From Rhodoferax koreense (GTDB lineage Bacteria; Pseudomonadota; Gammaproteobacteria; Burkholderiales; Burkholderiaceae_C): DNA of 64,000 nt. The translations under genes and the position numbers were made by a program. Location: contig NZ_CP019236.1 of assembly GCF_001955695.1 (NCBI RefSeq), positions 4,154,001-4,218,000 of the forward strand, written 5' to 3'. Each line of letters begins with the position of its first letter. Position 1 is the stretch's first letter. Of this stretch, positions 46,756 through 56,100 are shown one piece after another. The notes beneath the pieces were generated by a model, which was not told where the DNA came from, searched no databases, and worked only from the letters and a program-made list of their open reading frames with translations.

Positions 46756-47751
46756 TCAGCCAACCTGGATCTTTGCGGTGCGGGCCACCTTGGCGAAAGC
46801 CTCGTAGTCGGCAGCGATGCGCGCCGTGAACGCCGCCCCGGTATCGCCCACCGGACGGATCGACTGCGTGGCGAGCCCCGCCTTGAAGGCATCGAGCTTC
46901 AGCGCCTCGACCAGGGCGCCGCGCAGCTTCTGGCGGATCGGCTCGGGCAGGTTCTTCGGGCCGTGCAGGCCGAACCAGTTGGTGCAGACCTCCAGCGGCT
47001 GCAGCCCCGCTTCGGTACAGGTCGGTACATCCGGCAGCTTGGGTTCACGCTGTTTGCCGATCACCATCAGCGGCTTGAGCTTGCCCTGCTGGATGTAGGC
47101 CTCGATCGCGGGATAGGCATTCAGACTCATCTGCACATGGTTGGCAATGAAGTCGGGCATGAGCTGCGCCGTGCCGCGGTAGTGCACGCCGGTCATCTTC
47201 ACGCCGGCCAGCAGGTTGAAATACTCCATGTACAGGTGCAGGTTGCCGCCCGCCCCGGAGTCGCCGAAGAACATGGTGTTCGGGCTCTTCTTCAGCAGCG
47301 CGATGAACTCCTGGATGGTGTTGGCCGGCACCTGGCTGTTCACGGTGAGGATCAGGTCGCCCTCGCCGATCATCGAGATGTGCGTGAGGTCGGTCTGCGG
47401 GTTCACGCGCATGTCGCTGTAGGTGTGCGGCGAGACGACAATCTGCCCCACCGACGAGAACAGCAGGTTGTAGCCGTCGGCCGGCGCCTTGGCCACGAAT
47501 TCGGTGGCCAGGTTGCCGGCGGCCCCTGTCTTGTTTTCGATGACGACCGGCTGGCCCAGCTTCTCGCCGAGGCTGGTGGCGGTGAGCCGCGCCAGCACGT
47601 CGGTCAGGCCACCCGCGGAGAAGCCCACGTTGAGCTTCACCGGACGGCTCGGATAGTCCTGCGCATGGCCCATCCAGGGCAGCGCCAGGCCCGCCGTGGT
47701 GGCGGCGGCACCGCGCAACAGGTCGCGGCGGCTCCAGCTTGGCATCGTCAT
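46756..47751 (-). CDS. Bug-type tripartite tricarboxylate transporter binding protein (first copy)
   Basis: A 331-residue TctC/Bug protein. A Tat-type signal (SWSRRDLLRGAAATTAGLAL, twin arginine) precedes the mature YPSRPVKLNVGFSAGGLTD. GGAGA seven bases upstream supports the ATG at 47751; ATGs at 47745 and 47769 are alternatives. It is the first structural gene of the leftward cluster, with a promoter about 40 bases upstream of the start and the LysR gene beyond. Confidence 0.9.
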   Translation of the reverse strand: MTMPSWSRRDLLRGAAATTAGLALPWMGHAQDYPSRPVKLNVGFSAGGLTDVLARLTATSLGEKLGQPVVIENKTGAAGNLATEFVAKAPADGYNLLFSSVGQIVVSPHTYSDMRVNPQTDLTHISMIGEGDLILTVNSQVPANTIQEFIALLKKSPNTMFFGDSGAGGNLHLYMEYFNLLAGVKMTGVHYRGTAQLMPDFIANHVQMSLNAYPAIEAYIQQGKLKPLMVIGKQREPKLPDVPTCTEAGLQPLEVCTNWFGLHGPKNLPEPIRQKLRGALVEALKLDAFKAGLATQSIRPVGDTGAAFTARIAADYEAFAKVARTAKIQVG

Positions 47752-47798
47752 TTTTTGTCTCCGTTTCATTCAGGTTCGTGCGGCTTGGGCACGTCTGA

Positions 47799-47828
47799 AT
47801 TAAAACGAATCGAACCCGCCAAGTCCAA
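47799..47828 (-). promoter_or_regulatory. candidate promoter of the triple-Bug cluster
   Basis: The minus strand has TTGGAC (47828-47823) and TTTAAT (47804-47799) 18 bases apart, giving a leader of about 40 bases to the first Bug start. It lies between the LysR gene and the operon, where a LysR regulator usually binds. Confidence 0.5.
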
Positions 47829-47912
47829 AACCGTCGGTGTCTGCCTGTCCCAAGTTTTTTGTTGTGGCTGGGGCCGAAAACCCAGGGTTATCCCGCGTTC
47901 GGCGCGTGGCCG

Positions 47913-48905
47913 TCAGGGCGCAGCCGCGCCGTGCTTCAGCGTTTCCAGCGTCCTGGAGATCGGTTGGTCCAACGCCTCGAGCCGGCGCGCCAGCGGACCG
48001 AGCTGGGCGGCGAAAGCCTCGCACACGGCGGCCAGCAGTTCGAGCAATTCTTCCTCGTACTTGAAATGGGCGCGCCGCAGCGAGCGCACCAGGTACAGCG
48101 TGCGCTTGAGCGCCGGGTTCACGATGCGCCGCCCGGCCAGACGGCCGCGCTCGATGTCCTCGATCGCGTTGCCATACGGCATCACCGCCGCGGCGTCGCC
48201 GTGGGCCACGAGGTTCTTCATCATCGAGATCGAAGACACGTCGATGGTCACGTTCAGGTTCAGCGCCAGGCGCTTGGCCGTGGTCAGCACCTGTTGACGC
48301 ACGCCGTCGCGCTGGCCCGGCAGCACCAAGGCACGGGCCGCGAGATCGGAGAACTCGATCGGCGCATCCAGTACGCCAGAGGCTTTTCCGTCGCCCTGCG
48401 ACACGAACAGCAGTTCCTCCTCCACCAGTGGCACGCGCAAGAGGCCGGGCCGCTCGTGGACCTCGTAGGCCAGCGCGATGTCGATCTCGTGCCGCTCCAG
48501 TGCGTCCACCAGCAGCAGGCTGCGTTCCTCCACCAGGCTGAGGTTCACCGCCGGCAGGTCACGGCGTGCCTGCAGCACCAGGCGGCGGCCGACGAGGTTG
48601 CTGAAGCCGTTGGTCAGGCCGAGCACGATGCCTTCGCGCTCGAGCCGGCCCGCGGCCGTGACCTGGCGCTCGGTTTCGTCCACGAGGCGCAGGATCTCGC
48701 AGGCCCGTTCGTACAACACCTGGCCCGCGCGCGTGGGCGACACGCCGCGCGAATGCCGGCTCAACAGGCTCACGCCCAGCGCCTGCTCGAGCTGGCGGAT
48801 CTGCAGCCCGAGCGCTGGCTGGGCCACGAACAATTGCTCGGCCGCACGCGTGATGTTGCCGGTTTCGACGATGCGCGCGAAGTACTGCAGTTGGCGAAGG
48901 TTCAT
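47913..48905 (-). CDS. LysR-family regulator of the triple-Bug cluster
   Basis: A 330-residue LysR regulator. The N-terminal helix-turn-helix (residues 1-60, MNLRQLQYFARIVETGNITRA) is followed by the effector domain. The ring of sequence resembles the Nac/CysB-like TctC-linked LysR group. It lies upstream of and in the same direction as the Bug cluster, separated by 161 bases that include a promoter; co-regulation is likely. Divergent from the protease gene across 120 bases. The inducer is unknown. Confidence 0.88.
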   Translation of the reverse strand: MNLRQLQYFARIVETGNITRAAEQLFVAQPALGLQIRQLEQALGVSLLSRHSRGVSPTRAGQVLYERACEILRLVDETERQVTAAGRLEREGIVLGLTNGFSNLVGRRLVLQARRDLPAVNLSLVEERSLLLVDALERHEIDIALAYEVHERPGLLRVPLVEEELLFVSQGDGKASGVLDAPIEFSDLAARALVLPGQRDGVRQQVLTTAKRLALNLNVTIDVSSISMMKNLVAHGDAAAVMPYGNAIEDIERGRLAGRRIVNPALKRTLYLVRSLRRAHFKYEEELLELLAAVCEAFAAQLGPLARRLEALDQPISRTLETLKHGAAAP

Positions 48906-48958
48906 GGGCGGGGCTCCCGAATGGCTCGGGATTTGTGGCGGCCAGTATAGGAGCGTGG

Positions 48959-48975
48959 TTTAAGTCTCGTCTAAG
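48959..48975. promoter_or_regulatory. direct repeat of OmpR/PmrA-type upstream of the Do protease gene
   Basis: TTTAAG-TCTCG-TCTAAG on the plus strand, or CTTAGA-N5-CTTAAA on the minus strand, repeats with an 11-base period. This is the layout of PmrA/OmpR-type response-regulator sites (CTTAA-N5/6-CTTAA). It lies 51-67 bases before the protease ATG and 54-70 before the LysR ATG. Confidence 0.4.
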
Positions 48976-49025
48976 TCTGGGTCCGCATCATTCATGCATT
49001 CCAAACCCTTTCCGAGGACCCGTCC

Positions 49026-50531
49026 ATGAGCAACGTTTCACTCAAAAGCACCAAACTCGTTCTGGCTCTCGTGGCCGCGGGCGCCATTGGCGGCGCCGGC
49101 GTCGGCCTGGTCCAGACCGGCATGGCCCATGCCGCCGCGCCAGTGGTGGCCACGGCGCCGGCCGTCGCCGGCGTGCCGATGGCATTGCCCGATTTTTCGC
49201 AGATCACCGCGCAATACGGGCCGGCCGTGGTCAACATCAGCGTGACCAGCGTGGCCAGCGACGAGGACAAGGCCGAAATCGCGCAGCAGCAAGGCGGCCA
49301 GGAAGACCCGTTCGGCAACGATCCGTTCTTCGAATTCTTCAAGCGCTTCCAGGGTCAGCAAGGCCAGCAGCCGGGCCGCGCCCAACGCAACGCGCCACCC
49401 CAGATGGTGCGCGGCCAGGGCTCCGGCTTCATCGTAGGCGCCGACGGCACCATCCTCACCAACGCCCATGTGGTGCGTGGCGCGAAGGAGGTCACGGTCA
49501 AGCTCACCGACCGCCGCGAATACCAGGCCAAGGTGCTCGGTTCCGACCCGAAGACCGACATCGCCGTGCTGAAGATCGACGCGAAGAACCTGCCGGTGGT
49601 CAACATCGGCAAGGTCAGCGACCTGCGCGTGGGCGAATGGGTGCTGGCCATCGGCTCGCCGTTCGGCTTCGAGAACACGGTCACGGCCGGCGTGGTCAGC
49701 GCCAAGAACCGTTCGCTGCCCGACGACAGCTCGGTGTCCTTCATCCAGACCGACGTGGCGGTGAATCCGGGCAACTCGGGCGGGCCGCTGTTCAACACGC
49801 GTGGCGAGGTGGTGGGCATCAACTCGCAGATCTACAGCCGCACCGGCGGCTACCAGGGTGTGTCGTTCGCCATCCCGATCGACCTGGCCAGCAAGATCAA
49901 GGACCAGATCGTGGCCCACGGCAAGGTCGAGCATGCGCGCCTGGGCGTGGCGGTGCAGGAGGTGAACCAGACGCTGGCCGATTCCTTCAAGCTCGACAAG
50001 CCAGAAGGTGCGCTGGTCTCCGCAGTGGACAAGAACGGCCCGGCCGCCAAGGCTGGCCTGGAGCCGGGCGACGTGATCCGCAAGGTGAACGGCCAGGCCA
50101 TCGTGTCCTCGGGCGACCTGCCTTCGGCGATCAGCCTGTCCACGCCGGGTGAGACCGTGAAGCTCGACGTCTGGCGCAAGGGCGGCCCGGTGCAGATCGA
50201 GGCCAAGCTCGGCAGCCTGAACGACAAGGCGACCAAGGTGGCCAACTCGGACGAAGGCGCGCAGAAGGGCAAGCTCGGCTTGGCGCTGCGCCAGCTCGAA
50301 CCCGACGAACTGCGTTCGGCCGGCCTGCCTTCGGGCCTGCTGATCGAGGAAGCAGCCGGCGCTGCCGCAAACGCGGGCGTGGCCCAGGGCGACGTGCTGC
50401 TGGCCGTGAACGGCACGCCGGTGAAGAGTGTCGAGCAGGTGCGCGCGGCGGTGGCGAAGTCCGACAAATCGGTGGCGCTGCTGATCCAGCGCGGCGGGGA
50501 CAAGATCTTCGTGCCGGTGCGGTTGGGCTGA
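49026..50531 (+). CDS. Do-type periplasmic serine protease (DegP/DegQ/MucD family)
   Basis: A 501-residue HtrA protease-chaperone. An N-terminal signal or anchor segment (about residues 8-36) leads to the trypsin-like domain with H148 (TNAHVV), D178 (TDIAVLK) and S251 (NPGNSGGPL), so the full triad is intact. Two PDZ domains follow (about 300-385 and 410-495). Residues 95-130 form a glutamine-rich loop (FQGQQGQQPGRAQ), a long LA-type loop. GAGGA precedes the ATG. It degrades or refolds damaged envelope proteins. DegQ versus MucD cannot be told from sequence. Confidence 0.93.
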   Translation: MSNVSLKSTKLVLALVAAGAIGGAGVGLVQTGMAHAAAPVVATAPAVAGVPMALPDFSQITAQYGPAVVNISVTSVASDEDKAEIAQQQGGQEDPFGNDPFFEFFKRFQGQQGQQPGRAQRNAPPQMVRGQGSGFIVGADGTILTNAHVVRGAKEVTVKLTDRREYQAKVLGSDPKTDIAVLKIDAKNLPVVNIGKVSDLRVGEWVLAIGSPFGFENTVTAGVVSAKNRSLPDDSSVSFIQTDVAVNPGNSGGPLFNTRGEVVGINSQIYSRTGGYQGVSFAIPIDLASKIKDQIVAHGKVEHARLGVAVQEVNQTLADSFKLDKPEGALVSAVDKNGPAAKAGLEPGDVIRKVNGQAIVSSGDLPSAISLSTPGETVKLDVWRKGGPVQIEAKLGSLNDKATKVANSDEGAQKGKLGLALRQLEPDELRSAGLPSGLLIEEAAGAAANAGVAQGDVLLAVNGTPVKSVEQVRAAVAKSDKSVALLIQRGGDKIFVPVRLG

Positions 50532-50554
50532 TATCCCGCTCCGATCCCCTTGAC

Positions 50555-50588
50555 ACGCGGCCTCCGCTCATCCGTGCGGAGGCCGCGT
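50555..50588 (+). terminator. hairpin downstream of the Do protease gene
   Basis: ACGCGGCCTCCGC and GCGGAGGCCGCGT form a perfect 13-bp stem with an 8-base loop, 23 bases after the protease stop. No T-run follows, so it is a terminator or 3'-end stabiliser rather than a canonical rho-independent one. Confidence 0.6.
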
Positions 50589-50782
50589 CGTTGCTGGTGT
50601 TCGGTCGTGCCGGTGCGTGCATGGCCCCGCCCGTTGATCGGAAATAGGCCGTACGGGGGAAATTCCGACACAGAATAGGCCGAAATGGAGCCCCAACTTC
50701 GGCCCGCATGGGCGCCCAATGGGGGAACTTTTCGACGAACCGCGTTCCAATGCGGCTGTCCCATCCGAAAGAAAGCGCCCAC

Positions 50783-51628
50783 ATGCACCGTCGCCGCCTC
50801 ATTTCCAGACCCGTCACCGTTCATACCGAAGCTGGCGAGATCGCCACCGTGCCGCCGTTCGCCCGCCGCCGCACGCTGGCTTTCGCGCGCCCCTGGCTCG
50901 TCGGCTGCGCCATGGTGGCCGCCGGCTGGATGAGCCTGCCAACGGCCAAGGCACAGACCACGGCCCACAACGCGCTGCGCTGGCAGACCAGCCTCAGCGA
51001 TTTCGCCTCGGCCGACCGCGCGCATCCCCCCGGCCGCGACGGCGTGTTGTTTGTCGGCAGCTCGACCATCCGCATGTGGCGCAGCATGTCCGAAGACTTC
51101 CGCCAGGTGCCGGTGGTGATCAACCGCGGCTTTGGCGGCTCGACGCTGGCCGACTGCGACCATTACGTGCGCGAACTCGTCATCCAGTACCAGCCGCGCC
51201 AGGTGATGGTCTATGCGGGCGACAACGACCTCGCCGAGGGCCGCACGCCGCAGCAGGTGCTCGAGAGCTTCCAGCACTTCGTGAGCGCCGTGCGCAGCGA
51301 ATTGCCTTCGGCGCAGATCACCTACATCTCGATCAAGCCGAGCCCGGCCCGCGTGGCGCTGAAGGAGCGCATCAACGAGACCAATGCGCTGATCGGTGGC
51401 TATGTGAAGACGCTGTCGAACGCGAAGTACATCGACATCCACACGCCGATGCTCACCGCCAGCGGCGAGACGCGGCCGGAACTGTTCCAGGCCGACCTGT
51501 TGCATCTCAACGAGACCGGCTACGCGCTGTGGAAATCGCTGATCACGCCCTATCTGGTCACGAACGCAGCCACCGCCGCTGACGCGTCGGCTGCGCCACC
51601 CCCGGCGCAAGTTGCAGCCGCTCGGTAA
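50783..51628 (+). CDS. SGNH/GDSL-type hydrolase, exported
   Basis: A 281-residue SGNH hydrolase, probably an esterase acting in the envelope. The four blocks are VGSSTIRMW (nucleophile serine), NRGFGGSTLADC (oxyanion glycine), VYAGDNDLAEG (oxyanion asparagine) and DLLHLNETGY (catalytic Asp and His). A hydrophobic segment at about residues 32-55 ending AKAQ looks like a late signal peptide. ATG at 50783 is preferred; an ATG at 50708 would add 25 residues. Its last 71 bases overlap the convergent OpgC-like gene. It precedes no obvious partner except that gene. Confidence 0.8.
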   Translation: MHRRRLISRPVTVHTEAGEIATVPPFARRRTLAFARPWLVGCAMVAAGWMSLPTAKAQTTAHNALRWQTSLSDFASADRAHPPGRDGVLFVGSSTIRMWRSMSEDFRQVPVVINRGFGGSTLADCDHYVRELVIQYQPRQVMVYAGDNDLAEGRTPQQVLESFQHFVSAVRSELPSAQITYISIKPSPARVALKERINETNALIGGYVKTLSNAKYIDIHTPMLTASGETRPELFQADLLHLNETGYALWKSLITPYLVTNAATAADASAAPPPAQVAAAR

Positions 51629-52844
51629 GCAGCGCACCTTCGAGCGGCGGCGGGAGTTCGGGCGCAGTGTCGCCGGAATCCGGATGCCGCTCATGCGCCG
51701 GCACCCATCGAGCCGGCGAATTCTCCAGCCACGCGACGATGGCGGCCACGCCGTACAGGCCGGCGAACACCGCGGCGAGTAGCGCGATGTCGCCCCAGAC
51801 CGGCCGGGCCTGGGCCGAATCGCCCCACCAGGCCAGCACCAGGAACACCATCAGCAAGTGGGTGCAGAACACCGTGAGTGAGGCCGAGCCCATGGTCTCC
51901 AGGATGCGTGAACGGGGCGCATGACGCCGCAGCCAGTCGGCAAAATGCATGGCCAGCACCATCAGCGCGAACAGGTTGATGAGGCGGAAAGGCGCCAGAT
52001 GCCATTTGTCGAAGGCGTCGTTGGCCCAGAAGCCGGGCGCAAACGGAATCTGGCCGAACCAGTGCCGCCATACCAGACACGCCGCCGCGTAGACAGCCGC
52101 CACCACCACGGCCCAGCCCGGAAAGAGCCATGTGCCCGCGGCCTTGTCGCTGGTGTGGGACCCCATCCACAGCCCGAGCACCCACAGGAACTGCCAGGCG
52201 AAGGTGACGAAAGGTCCGGTCTGTACATAACTCACGGGCAGGCCGGTGAACACCACCATCTGCCCATGCAGCCAGCGGCCGAAGTCGAACTGCGCGAGCA
52301 CCCACAGCAGCAGGCTCGCCCCGATCACCCGGCCCCAGCCGCTGCGCAGCGCAAAACCCAGCACCAGCGGACTCACCAGCATGAACACCACGTACATCGG
52401 CAGGATGTCGAGCAGCGGCGGCTCGTACACCAGGGCCAGGCCACTCAGCAGCGCCGTGATCGGCTCGCGCAGGTAGAAGGAAATGATTTCACGCACCGGC
52501 GCGTGGTCGACCTTCATGCCGACCGCCGCGATCACGGTGAACAGCACCAGCAGGCTCGCGGCCTGGCAGAAATACACCTTGGCGGCCCGGCGCAGAAAGG
52601 CCTTGCGCATCGCCGCGATGCCCTGCTTTTGCGCCAGCCGGCTGTAGACCATGCCGGTGACATACGCCGACAGCAGCACGAAGCCTTCGGCGGCGGAAAC
52701 ATAGCCGAAGGGCTGGCCCATGGGCGACGACAGCCGCGTCGGCAGGTGCGTGAAGGTCATCAGCACCAGCATGAGGCCACGCAGCGCGTCGATTTCCCAG
52801 CGGCGGGTCGAACCGGAAGAACGGGGCACGTGCAGGGTCTCCAT
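51558..52844 (-). CDS. OpgC-like acyltransferase membrane protein
   Basis: A 428-residue integral membrane protein of the OpgC family, which in E. coli succinylates osmoregulated periplasmic glucans. The start RWEIDALRGLMLVLMTFTHLP (H is the conserved residue) and about ten membrane helices are typical. A polar C-terminal tail follows HERHPDSG. Start at 52844 is chosen because the upstream frame lacks any membrane or signal feature. Its 3' end overlaps the SGNH gene by 71 bases on the opposite strand. An SGNH hydrolase beside an acyltransferase suggests that the two put on and take off acyl groups on one glycan; this is inference. Confidence 0.83.
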   Translation of the reverse strand: METLHVPRSSGSTRRWEIDALRGLMLVLMTFTHLPTRLSSPMGQPFGYVSAAEGFVLLSAYVTGMVYSRLAQKQGIAAMRKAFLRRAAKVYFCQAASLLVLFTVIAAVGMKVDHAPVREIISFYLREPITALLSGLALVYEPPLLDILPMYVVFMLVSPLVLGFALRSGWGRVIGASLLLWVLAQFDFGRWLHGQMVVFTGLPVSYVQTGPFVTFAWQFLWVLGLWMGSHTSDKAAGTWLFPGWAVVVAAVYAAACLVWRHWFGQIPFAPGFWANDAFDKWHLAPFRLINLFALMVLAMHFADWLRRHAPRSRILETMGSASLTVFCTHLLMVFLVLAWWGDSAQARPVWGDIALLAAVFAGLYGVAAIVAWLENSPARWVPAHERHPDSGDTAPELPPPLEGALLTERLQLAPGVAQPTRQRRWLRS

Positions 52845-53112
52845 GGTTTGAGGATCGGCAGTACGACGCGGCTGGCGGCAGCCCCGCAACGCCAAACCGG
52901 ATGCTAGACAGCCCCAGGACTCATCGGTGCAGGACAACATCCTGCGGACTCTTGCGGTGCGTCCTACGCCAGACGAACGTCGTCCGCGGCCGGGCCTCCC
53001 CCCGCATTTGGCTCCCCGCGGCGGCCAAAGTTCCAACCATTTCGGGGCGACCGCTGCCCGGTCGGAACACATCCAAAATCGGCTACGCTCGACGGCCAAC
53101 TGGGAGCCCCGC

Positions 53113-56100
53113 TTGCGTCGTCATTTCCGCCCTTTTCTCTTCCTGGCATCGGCAGCCAGCGTCCTGTTCGCCGCCACCGGCGCCTCGGCGCTGCAGATCA
53201 CCAGCCTGTCGCCCCAGGGCGAAGTGGCGCGTGTGCGCCAACTGGTCGCCAAGTTCGATGAAGCCGCCGTCAACTTCGGCGACCCGAAGGCCGCCGCACC
53301 GCTGGCCTTGAGCTGCAGCGACGCCGAAGCCAGCCGCGGCACCGGCCGCTGGACCAGCGAGCGCGAATGGGTGTTCGATTTCGACAGCGACCTGCCGCCC
53401 GGCGTGCGCTGCACCGTGTCGCGCAAGACGGGCATCAAATCGCCCTCCGGCGCAGAGCTGGCGGGCAAGGCCAGCTATCAATTCAATACCGGCGGCCCGT
53501 TCGTGCAGAACACCCGGCCCTACAGCGGCAGCACCATCGACGAGCAGCAGTTCTTCACGCTGCAGCTCAACGGCGCGGCCACCACGGCTAGCCTGCTGGC
53601 CAACACCTGGTGCGCGGTGGACGGCCTGGGCGAACGCGTGCCCGTGCGGTCCATCGAAGGGGCGGACCGCGCGGCGCTGCTCAAGGCGCAGGGCCTGGAA
53701 AAGGCCGCCGCACGCGAGCCGCTGCGCTACGCCACGCTGGCCTGCAACCGCCGGCTCACGCCTGCGGCCAAGGTGCAACTGGTCTATGGCCGGGGCGTGG
53801 CCACGCCGTCGGGCATCGCCAACACGGTGGAAAAGCGCTTCAACTTCCAGGTGCGCGAACAATTCACCGCCAGCTTCACCTGCGAGCGCGAAAACGCGCA
53901 GTCCGGCTGCCTGCCGATCCGGCCGGTCACGCTGAACTTCAACGCGCCGGTGCCGCGCAAGCTGGCCGAGGGCATCCGCCTCAAGTCGGGCAAGGGTGAA
54001 GTCAAACCGACGTTCGCCGAGGATGCGGACGCCGAGGGCACGGTCAACGACGTGACCTTCAACCCGCCGCTGGCCGAGTCCACGCCGTACACGCTGGAAC
54101 TGCCCGCGGCCTTCAAGGACGCTTCGGACCGGCCACTGAACAACGCGGCCAATTTCCCGATGAAGTTCAGCACCGGCGCGATGCCGCCGCTGGCCAAGTT
54201 CGCCGCCGCGCCGTTCGGCGTCGTGGAGCGTTTCGCCGAGCCCGATGGGCCACCGATGATGCCGGTGACGCTGCGCAACGTTGAAGCCGCCTTGCCGATC
54301 CGCGGGTTGAATGCATCAGAGTCGCCGGCCGGCCAGGTGGCCGATCTGCAGCCGCGCAGCGACGCCGACATCATCGGCTGGTACCGCATGGTGCAGCGTT
54401 ACGACCGCTTCCAGATCGCGCGCAGCCAGGCCGCGAAGGACGTCAAGGGCCCGTTGCCCAAGGTGATCGATGCGGACCAGAAGGATTGGGTGCAGTCGCG
54501 CATGGTATCGCTGCTGGCCGGCCGGGCGAACGTGAAGACGCTGAACCTGCCGCAGCCGGCCAGCAGTGACCCACGGCCGTTCGAGGTGGTCGGCATTCCG
54601 CTCACGCCGGGTTTCCACGTGCTGGAGATCAGCTCCAAGCGGCTCGGCCAGTCCTTGCTCGACGAGAACCACGGCCCGGACCGGACCATGGTCGTGCGCA
54701 CCTCCACCCTGGTCACCAACCTCGGCGTGCACTTCAAGCTCGGCCGCGAGAACGCGCTGGCCTGGGTCACCACGCTGGACAAGGGCCAGCCGGTGGCAAA
54801 CGCCGTGGTGCAGGTGTCGGATTGCCGCGGCAAGCCGCTGGTGAACGCGCGCACCAATGCGCAAGGCATCGCCGAGCTGCCCGGCCTGTCGTCCGAGCCG
54901 CAGAACTGCAACGGCGCGGACAACGACGATGAAGAAGGAGGCTACGGTGGTGCCTACTTCGTGAGCGCCCGCGCCAAGGACAGCAAGGGCATCGAAGATC
55001 TGGCCTTCACCTGGAGCGACTGGAGCCAGGGCATCGAACCCTGGCGCTTCAACGTGCCGACCAGCCGCGAGCCCGTGCCCGATGAACGCGCCCACACCAT
55101 TTTCGACCGCATGCTGTTGCGCGCAGGCGAAACGGTGTCGATGAAGCACCTGATCCGCACCGAAGTGAAGAACGGGTTCGCGCTGCCGACACAGCAGCCC
55201 GCCACGCTGCAGATCACGCACGTGGGCAGCGGCCAGCAATTCACGCAAGCCCTGACCTGGCGCCGCACCGGCACCGGCGGGCTCAGCGCGGAGAGCACTT
55301 TCCAGGTGCCGCCCGCGGCCAAGCTCGGCGCCTACGACGTCACCCTGGCCGAAGCCGACGGCCGCAGCTTCTCGACCGGCCAGTTCCGCGTCGAGGAATT
55401 CCGCCTGCCCGTGCTCGAAGGCCGCATCGCGCCGACGCAGAAAGAGGCGCTCGTCAACGTCAAGGCCGTGCCCACCAGTGTGCAGATCAACTACGTGGCC
55501 GGCGGCGGCGCGGCCAACCTGCCGGTGCGCGTGTCGGCGCTGGTGCGCAACAAGTACCCGAGCTTCGCCGACTACGACGCCTTCAGCTTCTCGCCGCCGC
55601 GCGGCGCGCAATCGACGAGCAGCGAAGGCGAGGAAGACAGCAGCGCCGCCGACAGCCCACGCGTGGTGGCCGACAAGCTGCCGCTGAACCTGGACCGCAG
55701 CGGCGCGGGCAAGGTGACGATCGACCAGTTGCCGGCCGACCTGCTGGCCAAGCGCCCCAAGGAGCTGCTGCTCGAAGCCACCTACGCCGACCCGAACGGC
55801 GAGGTGCAGACCATCCGCAGCACATCCACCCTGTGGCCGGCTGGCGTGGTGGCCGGCATCAAGACCGAAGGCTGGGTCAGCCTCTCGGGCGGATCGAGCC
55901 AGCAGGTGCGCTTCCAGGCCCTGGCGCTCGACCTGAACGGCAAGCCGCAGGCCGGCGTGCCGATCGAGGTCCAGGCCGTGGCGCGCACCGTCACCACCAC
56001 GCGCAAACGCATGGTCGGCGGCTTCTACACCTACGACAACCAGACGACAGTGAAGTCGCTCGGCCAGGTCTGCAGCGGCAAGAGCGACGCGCGCGGCCTG

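Noticed and set aside
50643..50682. Two AATAGGCCG direct copies 31 bases apart before the SGNH gene
   Set aside because: Only two short copies, no inverted symmetry; likely chance.
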